DNA from: Diploptera punctata
Lineage: Eukaryota; Arthropoda; Insecta; Blattodea; Blaberidae
Assembly (NCBI GenBank): GCA_030220185.1
Contig: JASPKZ010004199.1
Coordinates: forward strand, 2,402,001-2,466,000
Length of the DNA stretch: 64,000 bases
Direction of reading: 5' to 3'
Below the pieces are notes generated by a model. It did not search any database. It worked only from the letters and a program-made list of their open reading frames with translations, and was not told the origin of the DNA. Both the position numbers and the translations under genes were made by a program. How positions within the stretch are numbered: position 1 is the first letter of the stretch; the number at the start of each line of letters is the position of its first letter. This document shows, piece after piece, positions 46,080-56,099 of this stretch.

Positions 46080-46395
46080 TACTGGCCCCACATTCAATTG
46101 CAATGAATCATCATTCACAAATACACAATGAATGGCTTCTACCTGAAGAAGACACGAAGGGACTCCACACAGCTATAGCATTAAAGGAAGGATTTCTGCT
46201 TGGATGGGAATGAAGCCTGGATTAGCTCAGTGGTCTGAGCATTAGCACGGAAAGCTAAAGGTTCGGGGTTCGATTCCCGGTTCAGGCAGAAATTTTTCTC
46301 TTTACCATTGATTTACAATAATTTAATTGTGTTTATTAATTTACTTATTTCTATCATAGTAATAGCTTTAGCTTCTCAATATTAATTTAATATCT
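46080..46395 (+). repeat. tRNA-like repeat, family C, copy at 46 kb
   Basis: tRNA-like unit 46215-46287 (GCCTGGATTAGCTCAGTGG to CGATTCCCGGTTCAGGC), preceded by the family arm with GAATGGCTTCTACCTGAAG and followed by TTTTTCTCTTTACC and AATAGCTTTAGCTTCTCAA. Confidence 0.8.
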
Positions 46396-46589
46396 TTCAA
46401 ATATTTAACCTTCTCTTTAGATAGTCTTTTCCATTTGATCACAAATAATTTAGTTTTGCACAGTTCAGTGATTGCCTTCGTCCTTTCCCATTTCCCTTGA
46501 TATCCGCCTTTTGTAAATGTTTTTGTACTGTGATGTGCTTTATGAGCCGCATGTTTGATTATTCCTTTAACGAGAACTTCATGGGTCAA
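46368..46589 (-). CDS. Unknown lysine-rich open frame, doubtful
   Basis: 73 codons with KGIIKHAAHKAHHSTKTF, TKGGYQGKWERTKAITEL and a Lys-rich end. The composition is more protein-like than most frames here, but I do not recognise it. Its C-terminal end overlaps the family C repeat arm. No splice sites or neighbours support a gene. It may be a fragment of a mobile element or an exon remnant. Confidence 0.2.
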   Translation of the reverse strand: MTHEVLVKGIIKHAAHKAHHSTKTFTKGGYQGKWERTKAITELCKTKLFVIKWKRLSKEKVKYLKDIKLILRS

Positions 46590-47014
46590 AAACCAACTTT
46601 CCTTCTATCTACATCACTCTTATGATTAGTGGTGGCAGTTGAATATTTCATCATTATTCGGTCTGTTAATAGTGAAAATTTTCTTCCTCCGGCAGTTTTT
46701 CATGACTTTCTTGTAGTCGATATCTGCATTCAGCCATTGTTGAATTTTAAGAGCAAAATCTATATCAAGAAATTTATAGGCATTTGATAAGGAACTATAT
46801 GACCTTAGAACAAGAATTGCTGAGTGATTGATTCAAATGATTCATTATTTTGCAGTAAGCCTAATAACCAGCATTATGCTACAGTTCTGCCTGTCACATG
46901 AGTCAGACCATAGGATAACTTTCTAACAGGTTGTTGAATGCTTTGGATTATATATTTCATAAGACAATATCCCATTTCGTGCGTGCCATGACCAGTCCCA
47001 TACACTGAAAATTA
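46590..47014. other. No gene seen
   Basis: Unassigned. No recognised repeat. Confidence 0.4.
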
Positions 47015-48565
47015 TTTTTCTAATGCTAAGAAATTAGGAGTGGAAGTAAACATTAACAAAACTAAATATATGTTGACATATAGAAGTACATTATACAGTG
47101 CAATCAGTATAGCACTGGACAGCAGACGCGGGGATTTCACTGCTCTCGCGGCGGGGAACGGACAGCGTCGGATCGCGATGATACAACCACACACATTTTT
47201 GTAACTATTTTACGAATTGTCGTACTTACCAACTTTATTGACGCAAGAGCTGGACAGGGTCACCCAGTTGAATAGCATGTGTCTTGGTTATTTCATATGG
47301 ATGGAATTTTAACAATTGATTGCTTTCTTATAGAGTCTTAAGAAATTTCTACTTGTTGCAAAAATTGCCTAAGTGTTCCAATCGATAACAGATGTTGTCT
47401 ATTGTTTCTTCTGTGAGAACGCTACATGGCTTGTGTAGTTTCTTAGGCTCGATACTTCCTATTGCATGAAATTTGTTGTACAGAGTATGGACTGTTAAAC
47501 GTGATGGGATTTTTACACCCGGGATTCGCGTTTCAAAGAGTCTTCATACTTGGCTGGCAGACTGAGTTAACAAATATTGATCATAAATAAATACACGTTC
47601 AGTAGAAAAATTATTAGCCATTATACAGTTTACACTTATACACACGTCATTCAGTTTACACTTACACACGCCTATTTTATAAGATACAAATTTTAAAATT
47701 TAAATAACTTATACAGACGCCATTCAGTATATAAGGAAAAGCGAGCATATTATCCACTCGAAGCACACAATCTAACTGCGACCATCAATGCGTGGGATGT
47801 GCTTGTATACTGCTGAGTCTGCGCACATTTCAAGTCCCGTGTCTGCACGTGTAAGCCTTCGTCACAGCCAGCACAAGCCCTGCGTCTGCTACCCAATGTT
47901 ATACTGATCGCACTGTATAATGGAAATGGGCAGTTAATGAATGACAAATGAGGGACATTTTGAAGATGTGGCTGAATTCAAGTACCTAAGAACAATAATT
48001 ACAAATAGGAATAAAATGCACAAAGAAATAAAACATAGGCTTAATTCTGGAAATGCATGCTATTATGCATTATAGAGACTCTTGTTGTCCCAACTTCTCT
48101 CAAAAAAGTTAAACTGAAGATATATAAAACTGTTATTCTCCTAAAATATTATATTGATGCAAAACAGGGATTCTTACTTTAAGGGAGGTGAAAAATTATG
48201 AGTATTTGAGAATAAGTTATTTGGAAAATTTTTGGACGAAAGAGAGATGAAGAGAGAGGCGAATGAAGAAGCTTCAGATCTTTATGCGAAACCAGACATA
48301 ATAAGAACAGTTAAATATCATAAACTGTGATGAGTAGGACATATGGCAAGAAGGGAGAATTTAAGAGGGGCATGGAAGCTCCTTGTAGAAAAACCAGAGA
48401 TATAACCAGTTGGTAGACCAATATTGAGGTGGAAGAATAACATTTACCATAATTTGAGGGAAGTAGATTATACAGGGGATGATTGGAAAACATTACCTTA
48501 GGATAGGGATGTGTGGAGAGCTTATGTCTGCGCGGCAATGAACCTATTGGTTCAATAATGCCAGT
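47015..48565 (+). mobile_element. LINE family A, split by a DNA transposon
   Basis: GVEVNINKTKYMLTYRS ends at 47095. After the inserted element the reading resumes with NGNGQLM and DVAEFKY near 47918-47990, then FGRKRDEERGE-like, TVKYHKL and HMARRENLRGAWKLLVEK near 48340-48400. LRWKNNIYHNLREVDYTGDD follows near 48425-48485. The 3' part ends CGGCAATGAACCTATTGG. Many stops. Confidence 0.8.
47096..47915 (-). mobile_element. Tc1/mariner-type element, copy 2 (820 bp) inside LINE A, TA duplicated
   Basis: Ends CAGTGCAATCAGTATAGCAC and the complement of CAGTGCGATCAGTATAACA. TA lies at 47094-47095 and again at 47916-47917. Removing the element restores the LINE reading seen at 18070-18090. On the minus strand the transposase N-terminus (VFIYDQYLLTQSASQVWRLF) continues into NKFHAIGSIEPKKLHKPCSV and LTEETIDNICYRLEHLGNF before a stop. 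It therefore keeps more coding sequence than the 38.9-kb copy. Confidence 0.9.
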
Positions 48566-50254
48566 AAGTTTGTTTCTTTATTGCTCCCTACATGGATAAC
48601 AAGGTTTTTATACTTAAAGGCGAAATTTCTCTTTTCTTTTTGCATATTCTTATTTATTTTATATCTCCACTGCCACTTGTAAATTAAATGAGTTTCTTTA
48701 ATTTCAGTAGGTTATCACTCTCACAGATTTTGGTAAATGTCATGTACCTATATATCACATTTCTTACATGTATTTTTTGGTGAATGTTAACCCATTGGAG
48801 ACTTTTAACGAGTCTCCCTCGTGAGCAGGTAGAAAGTCCAAATAGCTCAAGCACGACCTACACTCGTTGTGTTAAAACTCTCCACTATAAGAAGTTGGCT
48901 CTATCTTTACTGATTAAATATTTATGTTCGCCATCTGTAAAATTTGTTGCTGGTTTATATAAAGCGTATATGTAGTCCTAGTATATTGTATAGTTTATTA
49001 TAGATATAATTTATAGAATAATATATTTTAGGTATTTATTATGGTAAAATATGTATGTAGTTTCAATGTTTTTTTTTTCGAATATCATGGTTGTAAATTT
49101 AACTTTTTTAGAAACACGTTCACTTCAAACTCTCTAAACGGAATAACATGTTAGAAATTATACTCTTCAGGATATGATTCTAATAAACACTGGACAAGAT
49201 GCACATGAAAATGCAGTTTTACAGCAAATGAGAGTGTAGTCCTAGAATTAGCAAACCCGTTCATAGAGAAAGGTTACACATTATAATTGTGTTCTCCTAA
49301 TTTATTTTTAGAGCTGAGTAGACAAGAGATATATTAGGGGCAGTATAATCTAACAGAAGAAATATGCCTATGGATTTAGTGAACATCAAATTGGAAAAAA
49401 AAAAAAAAAAAAAGAAAACTAACAACATAATCTAGTTGGAGACTTCTAGCATAGAAGTGGAAAGGTAGGAAAGACATTTTTTATTATCATCCAAACACGA
49501 AAATGCCGACATGACTGACACCAGTAAGAAGCTATGGAAGAATAAAGACGGAGAACAAGAAGAAAAAAATCATAAAGGCTAAATGTATTCTAGAATACAA
49601 TAAAGGTATGGGAGGAGAAGATTGACATGACAAGATTGTGGCATTGTTTTCCAGTAATGATGAGATTTGTAAAGTGCTATAGAAAAATTGCTTTTTACAT
49701 TATCAATAATTTGAGAAGATATATAGCAAGAACTTTCTATGATTTGATAATGTATATGCCTATGCTTTTATATGTTTAGTTTATAATATGCAGTATTATA
49801 TATGTTTGTTATTTTTTACCGTTCCTGTTAGAACATGTGATTCGTGTTTACTTTAAATATAATGACCGAGAAATATTAGTAAAAGATGGTTTTTGAAATA
49901 TTAGTCAACTTTCACAGCCTTCAAACTAACAATAGATAACGGTTAAATTGCAAGAAAGAGGGTTTTACGCAGGCCACATTCCTTTCAGATTCATAAAAGT
50001 ACAAAATGCTAAAAGAAAAAACAGGGGTAAACAAACTATCTGAAATCCATTTGTGATAGAACTCAGTATGCATGGTCTGGGTATTCAGATTTAAAATCCA
50101 ATGCAGCCAGAGTAGCACTGGGGAGATTTAAATGGGTTTCCAGTGAACTTACCTGGCGCTCTAAACGTGTCTTCAATGGGTTAAATCTGCTATAGAATAT
50201 GAATTATTTTTTGTAAAAATATTTACTTGTTTTATCATCTATTACTAAGTACAC
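48566..50254. other. No gene seen
   Basis: AT-rich. A-run at 49398-49415. No frame with recognisable content. Confidence 0.5.
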
Positions 50255-50790
50255 TGTGCTGGCTCAGGTGATAGCATGCTTGCTTTCTGACCTGTGGGCC
50301 TAGGTTCAATATCTAGCTAGATTGAAAAATTTAATTATAAAATTAATTAAATCAAACCAATTTAATTCTGAAAATTTCAAACTTGGGGCCATGAGGGATT
50401 GTGGTGTAAAATTTATAATGCTAGATTATGCATCAGATTCCTGCATTAAATTGCAAACCCCTCTGCAGTACATATGTTGAGAAGGCATGTGATACTGTTC
50501 ATGGTGATTCGTCCATCGGATGGGGACATTGAGTCTGGCAGCCCACTTGGTGCTTTCTGTCCGGAATAGGAACCAGGTTTTGCCTTCTCCCTTCTCTTCA
50601 TCATCCCTCATACATACACAAACACATACACTCATCCTCTAGAATAATCATCTACATAAAGTTGTGTGTCGATGTATGGCAAATTGGTAAAATGTATTTC
50701 TTCCACTCAGGCTAACCAGGTTCGATTCCCATAAGGTAGGAATTTTAAACCTCCATCTTGGATCTGGGTATGTGTTTTGTAGTTATGTGA
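50255..50790 (+). mobile_element. Two SINE-like units
   Basis: First, 50255-50640: head GGCTCAGGTGATAGCATGC and TAGGTTCAATATC, body with CCATCGGATGGGGACATTGA and tail CACAAACACATACACTC. Second, 50665-50790: TATGGCAAATTGGTAAAATG and AGGTTCGATTCCCATAAGG, with a short body. Only one copy of each here, so family status is inferred. Confidence 0.45.
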
Positions 50791-51010
50791 AAAAGAAAAT
50801 GAAGGTAGAAAGGTAAAGAACATAAAAACAAAATGAAAAACAGTAAAATTAAGAAATTAAAAAAAGAATCTATTATTTTTAGCACAATTGTGTAATTAAA
50901 ATCAGGTAGGCCTACTATATCTAATCTAATATTTAAAAATAAATGTTTGTTTGTTTATTAAATAAAAATAAAACGTACTTTTATTTGGTTTTCATATTTA
51001 TTATATAATT

Positions 51011-51050
51011 CAGTGACAGCTGTTTCGGTACACTGTACCTTCTTCAGACA
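51011..51050 (-). ncRNA. Hammerhead-ribozyme-like motif at Penelope 3' end
   Basis: Minus strand: UGU, CUGAAGA, extra A, GGUAC-AGU-GUACC (5-bp stem II), GAAAC, AGCU, GUC, AC. ACAGCUGU is self-complementary. GUC is the preferred cleavage triplet. The outer stem I is only 2 bp next to the core but ATAATT/AATTAT can pair further out. Penelope-like elements are known to carry hammerheads, so the place fits. The extra A before stem II is not canonical. Confidence 0.5.
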
Positions 51051-51117
51051 TGTTAACAAATTATGAATTGTGTTCCAACTGATCTAAGCAACAATACAAC
51101 ATATTTATTTAAATTTT

Positions 51118-51561
51118 TTAATTTAACAAAGGGGATTCATTCAAATCAAGTTGAGAATTTAACAGTTTTTTACTACTTTTAAATTTATTAATTTCTACAG
51201 CCTCCAAAAGATCTAACTTCTTACCCTTATCACAAATATGTAAAATTTCAAAATTTGGATCGAAACAATGATTAAATTGGAATAGGTGGTTAGCATATTT
51301 TGAATTTTCTAAATTTCTGTTATATGCTCTCATGTGTTCCTTTATCCGAGAGATAAAAGGTCTACCAGTTTGTCCTATATAGACATTGTCACATGTGCCA
51401 CACTTCAATTTATATACACCTGATAATTTTTCTTTTTTTGTTTTGGTTTTATTGTTTTTTATTATATTTTGTAGAGTTTTATTAGTTTTAAATGCCACAT
51501 TAATGTTCAACTTTTTAAAGTGTTTAGATATTTTATTTGAAAGTGGGCCTATGTATGACAT
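51118..51561 (-). pseudogene. Penelope-type GIY-YIG endonuclease domain
   Basis: 147 codons. SGVYKLKCGTCDNVYIGQTG gives GVY at 48-50, a Cys pair at 54 and 57, and YIG at 61-63. R72 and IKEH at 73-76 follow, and SKYANHLFQFNH further on carries the conserved His/Asn region. This domain nicks the target. It joins the RT through a frameshift near 51590. The GIY-YIG frame itself is intact to its stop at 51118. Confidence 0.9.
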
Positions 51562-51773
51562 TATGACATATTTCTTTGTTTTCTTTGGGTAAAGGAAAAA
51601 CTTTGTTAATTGTTTTTTTGTAATTAACCTTCTTAATTAAACATTCTATAATTTCAGGGTTGTAGCCATTATTAACAGCCAATTGTTTAATAATATTCAA
51701 TTCATTATTATATTCCAAGGGTGAAAGAGGGATATTTAAAAGTCTATGAATGTAACTATTAAAGGCTGCCATC

Positions 51774-52913
51774 TTATGAGTATATGGGTGAGAGAGAAGA
51801 ACTATGGATAGTGGTATCAGTATGAGATGGTTTGTGAAAGATACCAAACTCAAACTTATTATCAATGTGTTTTATTGATAAATCCAAGAAATTTATACTA
51901 TTATTTGTTTCTAATTCCATTGTGAAATTAATACTTCTGTGAATGTTATTAATACAATTTAAAAAGGAATTCAATTGTCTTTTGGTTCCTGTGAAGCCTG
52001 CTATGACATCATCTACATAACGATACCAAAATAGAACATTTCTAGCTAATACATTCTTATGTATGGTTTGTTCTAAGTCATCCATAAAAATCTCTGCCAA
52101 AAGAGGGCTCAACGGATCACCCATAATCAAACCATCTTTAGCTATGTACAATTTGTTATTAAATTCAAAGTAATTTTGATGTAAGCATGTTTTAAGAGTG
52201 TGTAATATTTCTTCAACTACAAAACCATTCACTTTATTAGTTAGTAACATTCTATTAATAATCTCTATTACATCAATAGTAGGTATACTGGGAAACAGAT
52301 TCTTTACATCAAAAGAAACTAAAATTAAGTTATTAGGCAAATCAATGTTCTTTATATTGTCAATTAATTCAATAGAGTTTTTTATACTGTAAATTGGATT
52401 GAACTTGGTATTAGATGAAATTATATTTATTAGCTTTTTAGACATTTTGTATGATGGAGAACTTATAAAGGATACTACTGGTCTAATAGGATAATTTTCC
52501 TTATGTAATTTAACTAGGGAGTACAGTTTGGGTGGTTGGGGATTCATTTGTATTATAGAGTATTCAAAAAAGTTATTAAAAATTATACTATTTTTATAAA
52601 TATTTATAATTTCTTTTTGATATTTCTCTGTTGGGTCTTTATCAATAATTTGAAAATTATCTGAATTTAGAAAATCTACAGTTTTAGAGATATAATCATC
52701 CTTATTTAAAGCTATTAAAGTTTGTCCTTTATCTGCTCGTGTAATAACAATATCATCATTTAAAGTTTTCTTTTTTATATCTTTAGCTATCTGATTATAG
52801 AATATATGCCTTGGTATTGTTTTCTGACCATCCTTGATCATTTTTGTGAGAGCATATTTTTCTGACTCAACATTAACTGGTTCAGATAATGTGTTATTAT
52901 CTTTTAAATTCAA
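51774..52913 (-). pseudogene. Penelope-type reverse transcriptase
   Basis: 379 codons. The PLE-specific DKG motif is at residues 61-63 (ITRADKGQTLIAL). LYSLVKLHK and RPVVSF lie near 131-149, VSFDVKNLFPSI from 199 (motif A, catalytic Asp), LIMGDPLSPLLAEIF from 262 (motif B) and YRYVDD at 297-302 (motif C). FLDLSI and HKPSHTDTTIH lie near the end. The enzyme copies element RNA at a nicked target. It is cut from its N-terminal part by a stop and shifts frame near the end, where the family continues to KMAAFNSYIHRLL in the next frame (51533-51780). Confidence 0.9.
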
Positions 52914-53140
52914 TTAACATTCCACACCTAAATTTTGTAGTAGAATATTACTATTGTCAACATTAAAATTAAATTTAAAACCCTTATTTAACAAGTCAAT
53001 TTCATTTTTAGTAAAATTAGTGTCAGAAACATTAACAAACCGATAAAAAAAACTGTGTTTGGATAAACTAGTAACTTCACTGGATTTCTTAATTCCATGT
53101 AATTTTGAGAGTTTGTTTTTTGAATTAAGTATTTCTTATG

Positions 53141-53545
53141 AATCAAAACACTTTTTGTCTTGTTATAAAATCAATAATGTCAAATTCAATACTATTTAAT
53201 CTAAAAGTTAGTTCTGAATGTATGTACATCAAATATACACTTAAAACATATCTTCTACTATACTGCAAATTTCAAATTTCTATCTTCTCGGAGCCAAGTT
53301 CTCACTGCTGCAGCAGAAGCTTTCCTTGAGGCTGAGTTGTTAAAATTAGTCTTGATATTAATATATTTTGGTTTAAGATCATGTTTGATGCAACTGTTGT
53401 AAAACCAAATATCCTGTGTGCACTTTTTAATCCGGAGTAATAATTTGAAATACCAAATCACAAAGAAGCTTGTCTCAGCTTGTATTAAATAATCAATTGA
53501 GTTGGTTCTTATTATTAATTTCATACATCTCAATGATGGATAAAT
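53141..53545. other. No gene identified
   Basis: Frames at 53138-53329 (plus) and 53258-53548 (minus) overlap and show no known motif. The sequence next to 53500 (TTATTATTAATTTCATACA) belongs to the tRNA-like repeat that follows. Confidence 0.4.
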
Positions 53546-54200
53546 CATATTTGAAGAAAAAAATTATACGCTCAGACCGGGACCCATGGTTTTCTAGTCC
53601 AAGTGCTCTGCCATTTGAGCTACCTGAGCAAGTACCGATCTAAATGCAAATTTTTCTCTATATACGTTGTAATTCCCGCCCACCAAATGCTTTGAAGCCT
53701 TTGCTTCTATCTTTGCAAATGGCGGCTCCTATATTAAGAAGACATATTTGGGAATTATACATTACATTATAAATGCCAATACGGTTTTTTTCGATGTTCT
53801 TATTATTAATTTCATACAAGCACTTGGACTAGAAAACCAAGGGTCCCGGGTTCAAGTCCCGGTCTGAGCGTATAATTTTTCTCTTCAAATATGATTTATC
53901 CATCATTGAGATGTATGAAATTAATAATAAGAACATCAAAAAAAGCCGTACTGGCATTTATAATGTAATGTATAATTCCCAAATATGTCTTCTTAATATA
54001 GAAGCTGCCATTTGCAAAGATAGAAGCAAAGGCTTCAAAGCATTTGGTGGGCGGGAATTACAACGTATATAGAGAAAAATTTGCGTTTAGATCGGTACTT
54101 GCTCTCAGGTAGCTCAAATGGTAGAGCCCTTGAACTAGAAAACCAAGGGTCCCGGGTTCAAGTCCCGGTCTGAGCGTATAATTTTTCTCTTCAAATATGA
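53500..54200. repeat. tRNA-like repeats, family D, in a large inverted repeat
   Basis: Units: 53570-53629 (minus, T-arm partly deleted), about 53819-53870 (plus, 5'-truncated) and 54101-54175 (plus). The unit folds with acceptor GCTCAGG/TCTGAGC, D arm GCTC/GAGC and T arm CCGGG-TTCAAGT-CCCGG. Arms about 53632-53815 and 53885-54095 are reverse complements (GGAATTATACATTACATTAT, CAAATGCTTTGAAGCC, TTGCTTCTATCTTTGC). TTTTTCTCTTC follows each unit, a T run able to stop pol III. Confidence 0.8.
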
Positions 54201-54203
54201 ATC

Positions 54204-54804
54204 GAGTTGGTGTTTACTTGATGAAAATCCATATTCATTAATTAAATAAAAATAAAACTTGGTTTTATTTGATTTTCATATTTATTATATAATTCAGTGA
54301 CAGCTGTTTCGGTACACTGTACCTTCTTCAGACATGTTAACAAATTATGAAATGTGTTCCAACTGATCTAAGCAACAATACAACAATATTTATTTAAATT
54401 TTTAAATTTAACAAAGGGGATTCATTCAAATCAAGTTGAGAATTTAAGTTTTTTACTACTTTTAAATTTATTAATTTCTACAGCCTCCAAAAGATCTTAC
54501 TTCTTACCCTTATCACAAATATGTAAAATTTCAAAATTTGGATTGAAACAATGATTAAATTGGAATAGGTGGTTAGCATATTTTGAATTTTCTAAATATC
54601 TGTTACATGCTCTCATGTGTTCCTTTATCCGAGAGATAAAAGGTCTACCAGTTTGTCCTATATAGACATTGTCACATGTGCCACACTTCAATTTATATAC
54701 ACCTGATAATTTTTCTTTTTTTGTTTTGGTTTTATTGTTTTTTATTATATTTTGTAGAGTTTCATTAGTTTTAAATGGATTTTCATCAAGTAAACACCAA
54801 CTCA
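54204..54804 (-). mobile_element. Truncated Penelope copy between inverted 29-bp ends
   Basis: Only the 3' third remains: the GIY-YIG region (54497-54850 frame has GVYKLKCGTCDNVYIGQTG) plus the terminus with CAGCTGTTTCGGTACACTG. 54204-54232 (GAGTTGGTGTTTACTTGATG…) and 54776-54804 are exact inverted copies of each other, bracketing the fragment. Very similar to the 51-kb copy but with small indels and a truncation in the endonuclease. Confidence 0.85.
54295..54334 (-). ncRNA. Hammerhead-like motif in truncated Penelope copy
   Basis: Core, stem II, GAAAC, AGCU and GUC are identical to the motif at 51011-51050. Confidence 0.5.
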
Positions 54805-55222
54805 ATTGATTGATTGATTGTTTGTTTGTTCGTACTTTATGCGCAGCCATACTGTTGATCCGATTGTGATGGGGGTTTTTGCAAGATATTCAGAAGATTC
54901 CCGGGATGACATAGGCTATAAGAGAGTTGTGATATTCAACCCCCTCACCCCTAAAAATCACCCTTTGTAGTGAAAAAGTGAAATAAAGTCCCTATTTTGA
55001 CGCTTAAATGGCTTATGCTGCCTAAACCATTATAAAATAAAAATATTGGAACATTCCTTTAAATATATTGGGAAATTCTACATATTGACCTATATTCGTA
55101 TATATATAACTCGAAAAATGACAGTTTGGCTTGTTGATTTTACGTGAAATGACCCAGTGTTTTTAAATGGACTCAACAGGAGTTTTAAAAACAAGATACA
55201 CTGTATATTTGTTAAAAATCTA
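54805..55222. other. No gene seen; possible unclassified repeat
   Basis: AAGATTCCCGGGATGACATA and CAACCCCCTCACCCC stand out from the AT-rich surroundings. It could be the end of an unknown transposon. It lies just past the MRM3 3' end. Confidence 0.3.
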
Positions 55223-55228
55223 TTTATT
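55223..55228 (-). promoter_or_regulatory. Candidate polyadenylation signal overlapping the MRM3 stop
   Basis: Minus strand CAATAAAT: the TAA stop (55226-55224) lies inside AATAAA. If used, the 3' untranslated region would be only about 10-30 nt. A weaker, more distal signal is not excluded. Confidence 0.4.
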
Positions 55229-55678
55229 GAATTACATTATCACATTCTTGCAGTTCACTAGATTCACCAGATTTCTTAACAAGAAACTGTCTCCTTATTT
55301 CAAAACTGATGATACTAAGAGCTGTACCAGAGTTCAAACTGTCCACATCGTTACTCAGTGGAATGTTCAACCTGACACCAAGTCTCTCACTCGCAAACTG
55401 ATAGGATTCCGCACTCAGGCCTTCAGTTTCACCTCCAATGACAAGGATGATGGGGGCACAATTAAAATAGTCTGTAGAGAAGTATGGGATTACTGGAACA
55501 ATCTGCTGGAGTTCAGTAGGTGGCAGTGAATGCATGTTGCTATCTGCAAGAAATATACTGGCACTGCAATTTACATGAGATTCAATGTCTGTCCATTCTA
55601 CATCTGTAGCTATGGGAGTTCGAAAATGTGCTCCTGCTCCACTTCTCAATACTTTGGGTTGCCACAAATCAGCACATC
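55224..55678 (-). CDS. MRM3: MRM3-like rRNA methyltransferase, terminal exon
   Basis: This exon encodes the C-terminal half of a SpoU/TrmH (SPOUT) methyltransferase that 2'-O-methylates mitochondrial large-subunit rRNA, using S-adenosylmethionine, in mitochondria. It starts after a T13-AG acceptor (AG at 55680-55679) with GA, completing a Gly codon begun in the previous exon: G/CADLWQPKVLRSGAGAHFR. Motif 2 is LVIGGETEGLS and motif 3 is IPLSNDVDSLNSGTALSI, which together form the knot and AdoMet pocket. It ends QECDNVIQ, stop at 55224-55226. MRM3 is preferred over other SpoU paralogues because of TKGCADLWQPKVLR-type similarity, from memory of the family. No frame damage is seen. Confidence 0.85.
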
Positions 55679-55737
55679 CTAAAAAAAAAAAACAAGACTC
55701 ATGAGAAAGAAATCAAACAATATGTCTATTATACAGA

Positions 55738-55985
55738 TGATGATAATCTATCTATCTTCGGGTTTTTACAGCTGCTGCCGTCTTCCCGTGCCAAACCTCC
55801 AAAGTCTACAATCTTGGGCATCTTCAATGTTTAGCCCTCTTGCTTGCATTAATGTCTTCATGTTTTTCTTCCATGTTAACTTTGATCTCTCTCTTTTCAT
55901 CTTTCTGGTCAGATGCCATTGTTATAGTTGTTTTGGCCATCGCTCATCTTCTATTCTTAAAACATGTCCTAACCATGACGATGAT
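55738..55985 (-). mobile_element. LINE family C 3' end
   Basis: Minus strand: LRIEDERWPKQL, LTWKKNMKTLMQARGLNIED, LWRFGTGRRQQL, then the tail with GATAGATAGAT. Same end as 29700-29965. 5' truncated, frameshifted near 55900. Confidence 0.85.
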
Positions 55986-56099
55986 GATAATAATAATTGT
56001 ATTAATTATTCTAACATCATTAATCTGCAGTAGCTGCCCATACACAGTACGAAAAACATCTTATTAATAGAAGGCTAAATTATTAAAACAAATAGAACT

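Larger units (their letters stand above)
50985..53140 (-). mobile_element. Penelope-like element, nearly complete (RT plus GIY-YIG)
   Basis: Minus strand, reading from about 53140 to 50985. It opens with SKNKLSKLHGIKKSSEV and FVNVSDTNFTKNEIDLLNKG, then a stop near 52914, then the 379-codon RT frame and the GIY-YIG frame. The order RT then GIY-YIG is diagnostic of Penelope-like elements. Breaks: one in-frame stop (52914), a frameshift near 51800 and another near 51590. The 3' end carries a hammerhead-like motif (51011-51050) and then TTATTTAATAAAC-type AT-rich sequence. Confidence 0.9.

Noticed and set aside
55167..55529. Plus-strand 120-codon frame
   Set aside because: Shadow of the MRM3 terminal exon.
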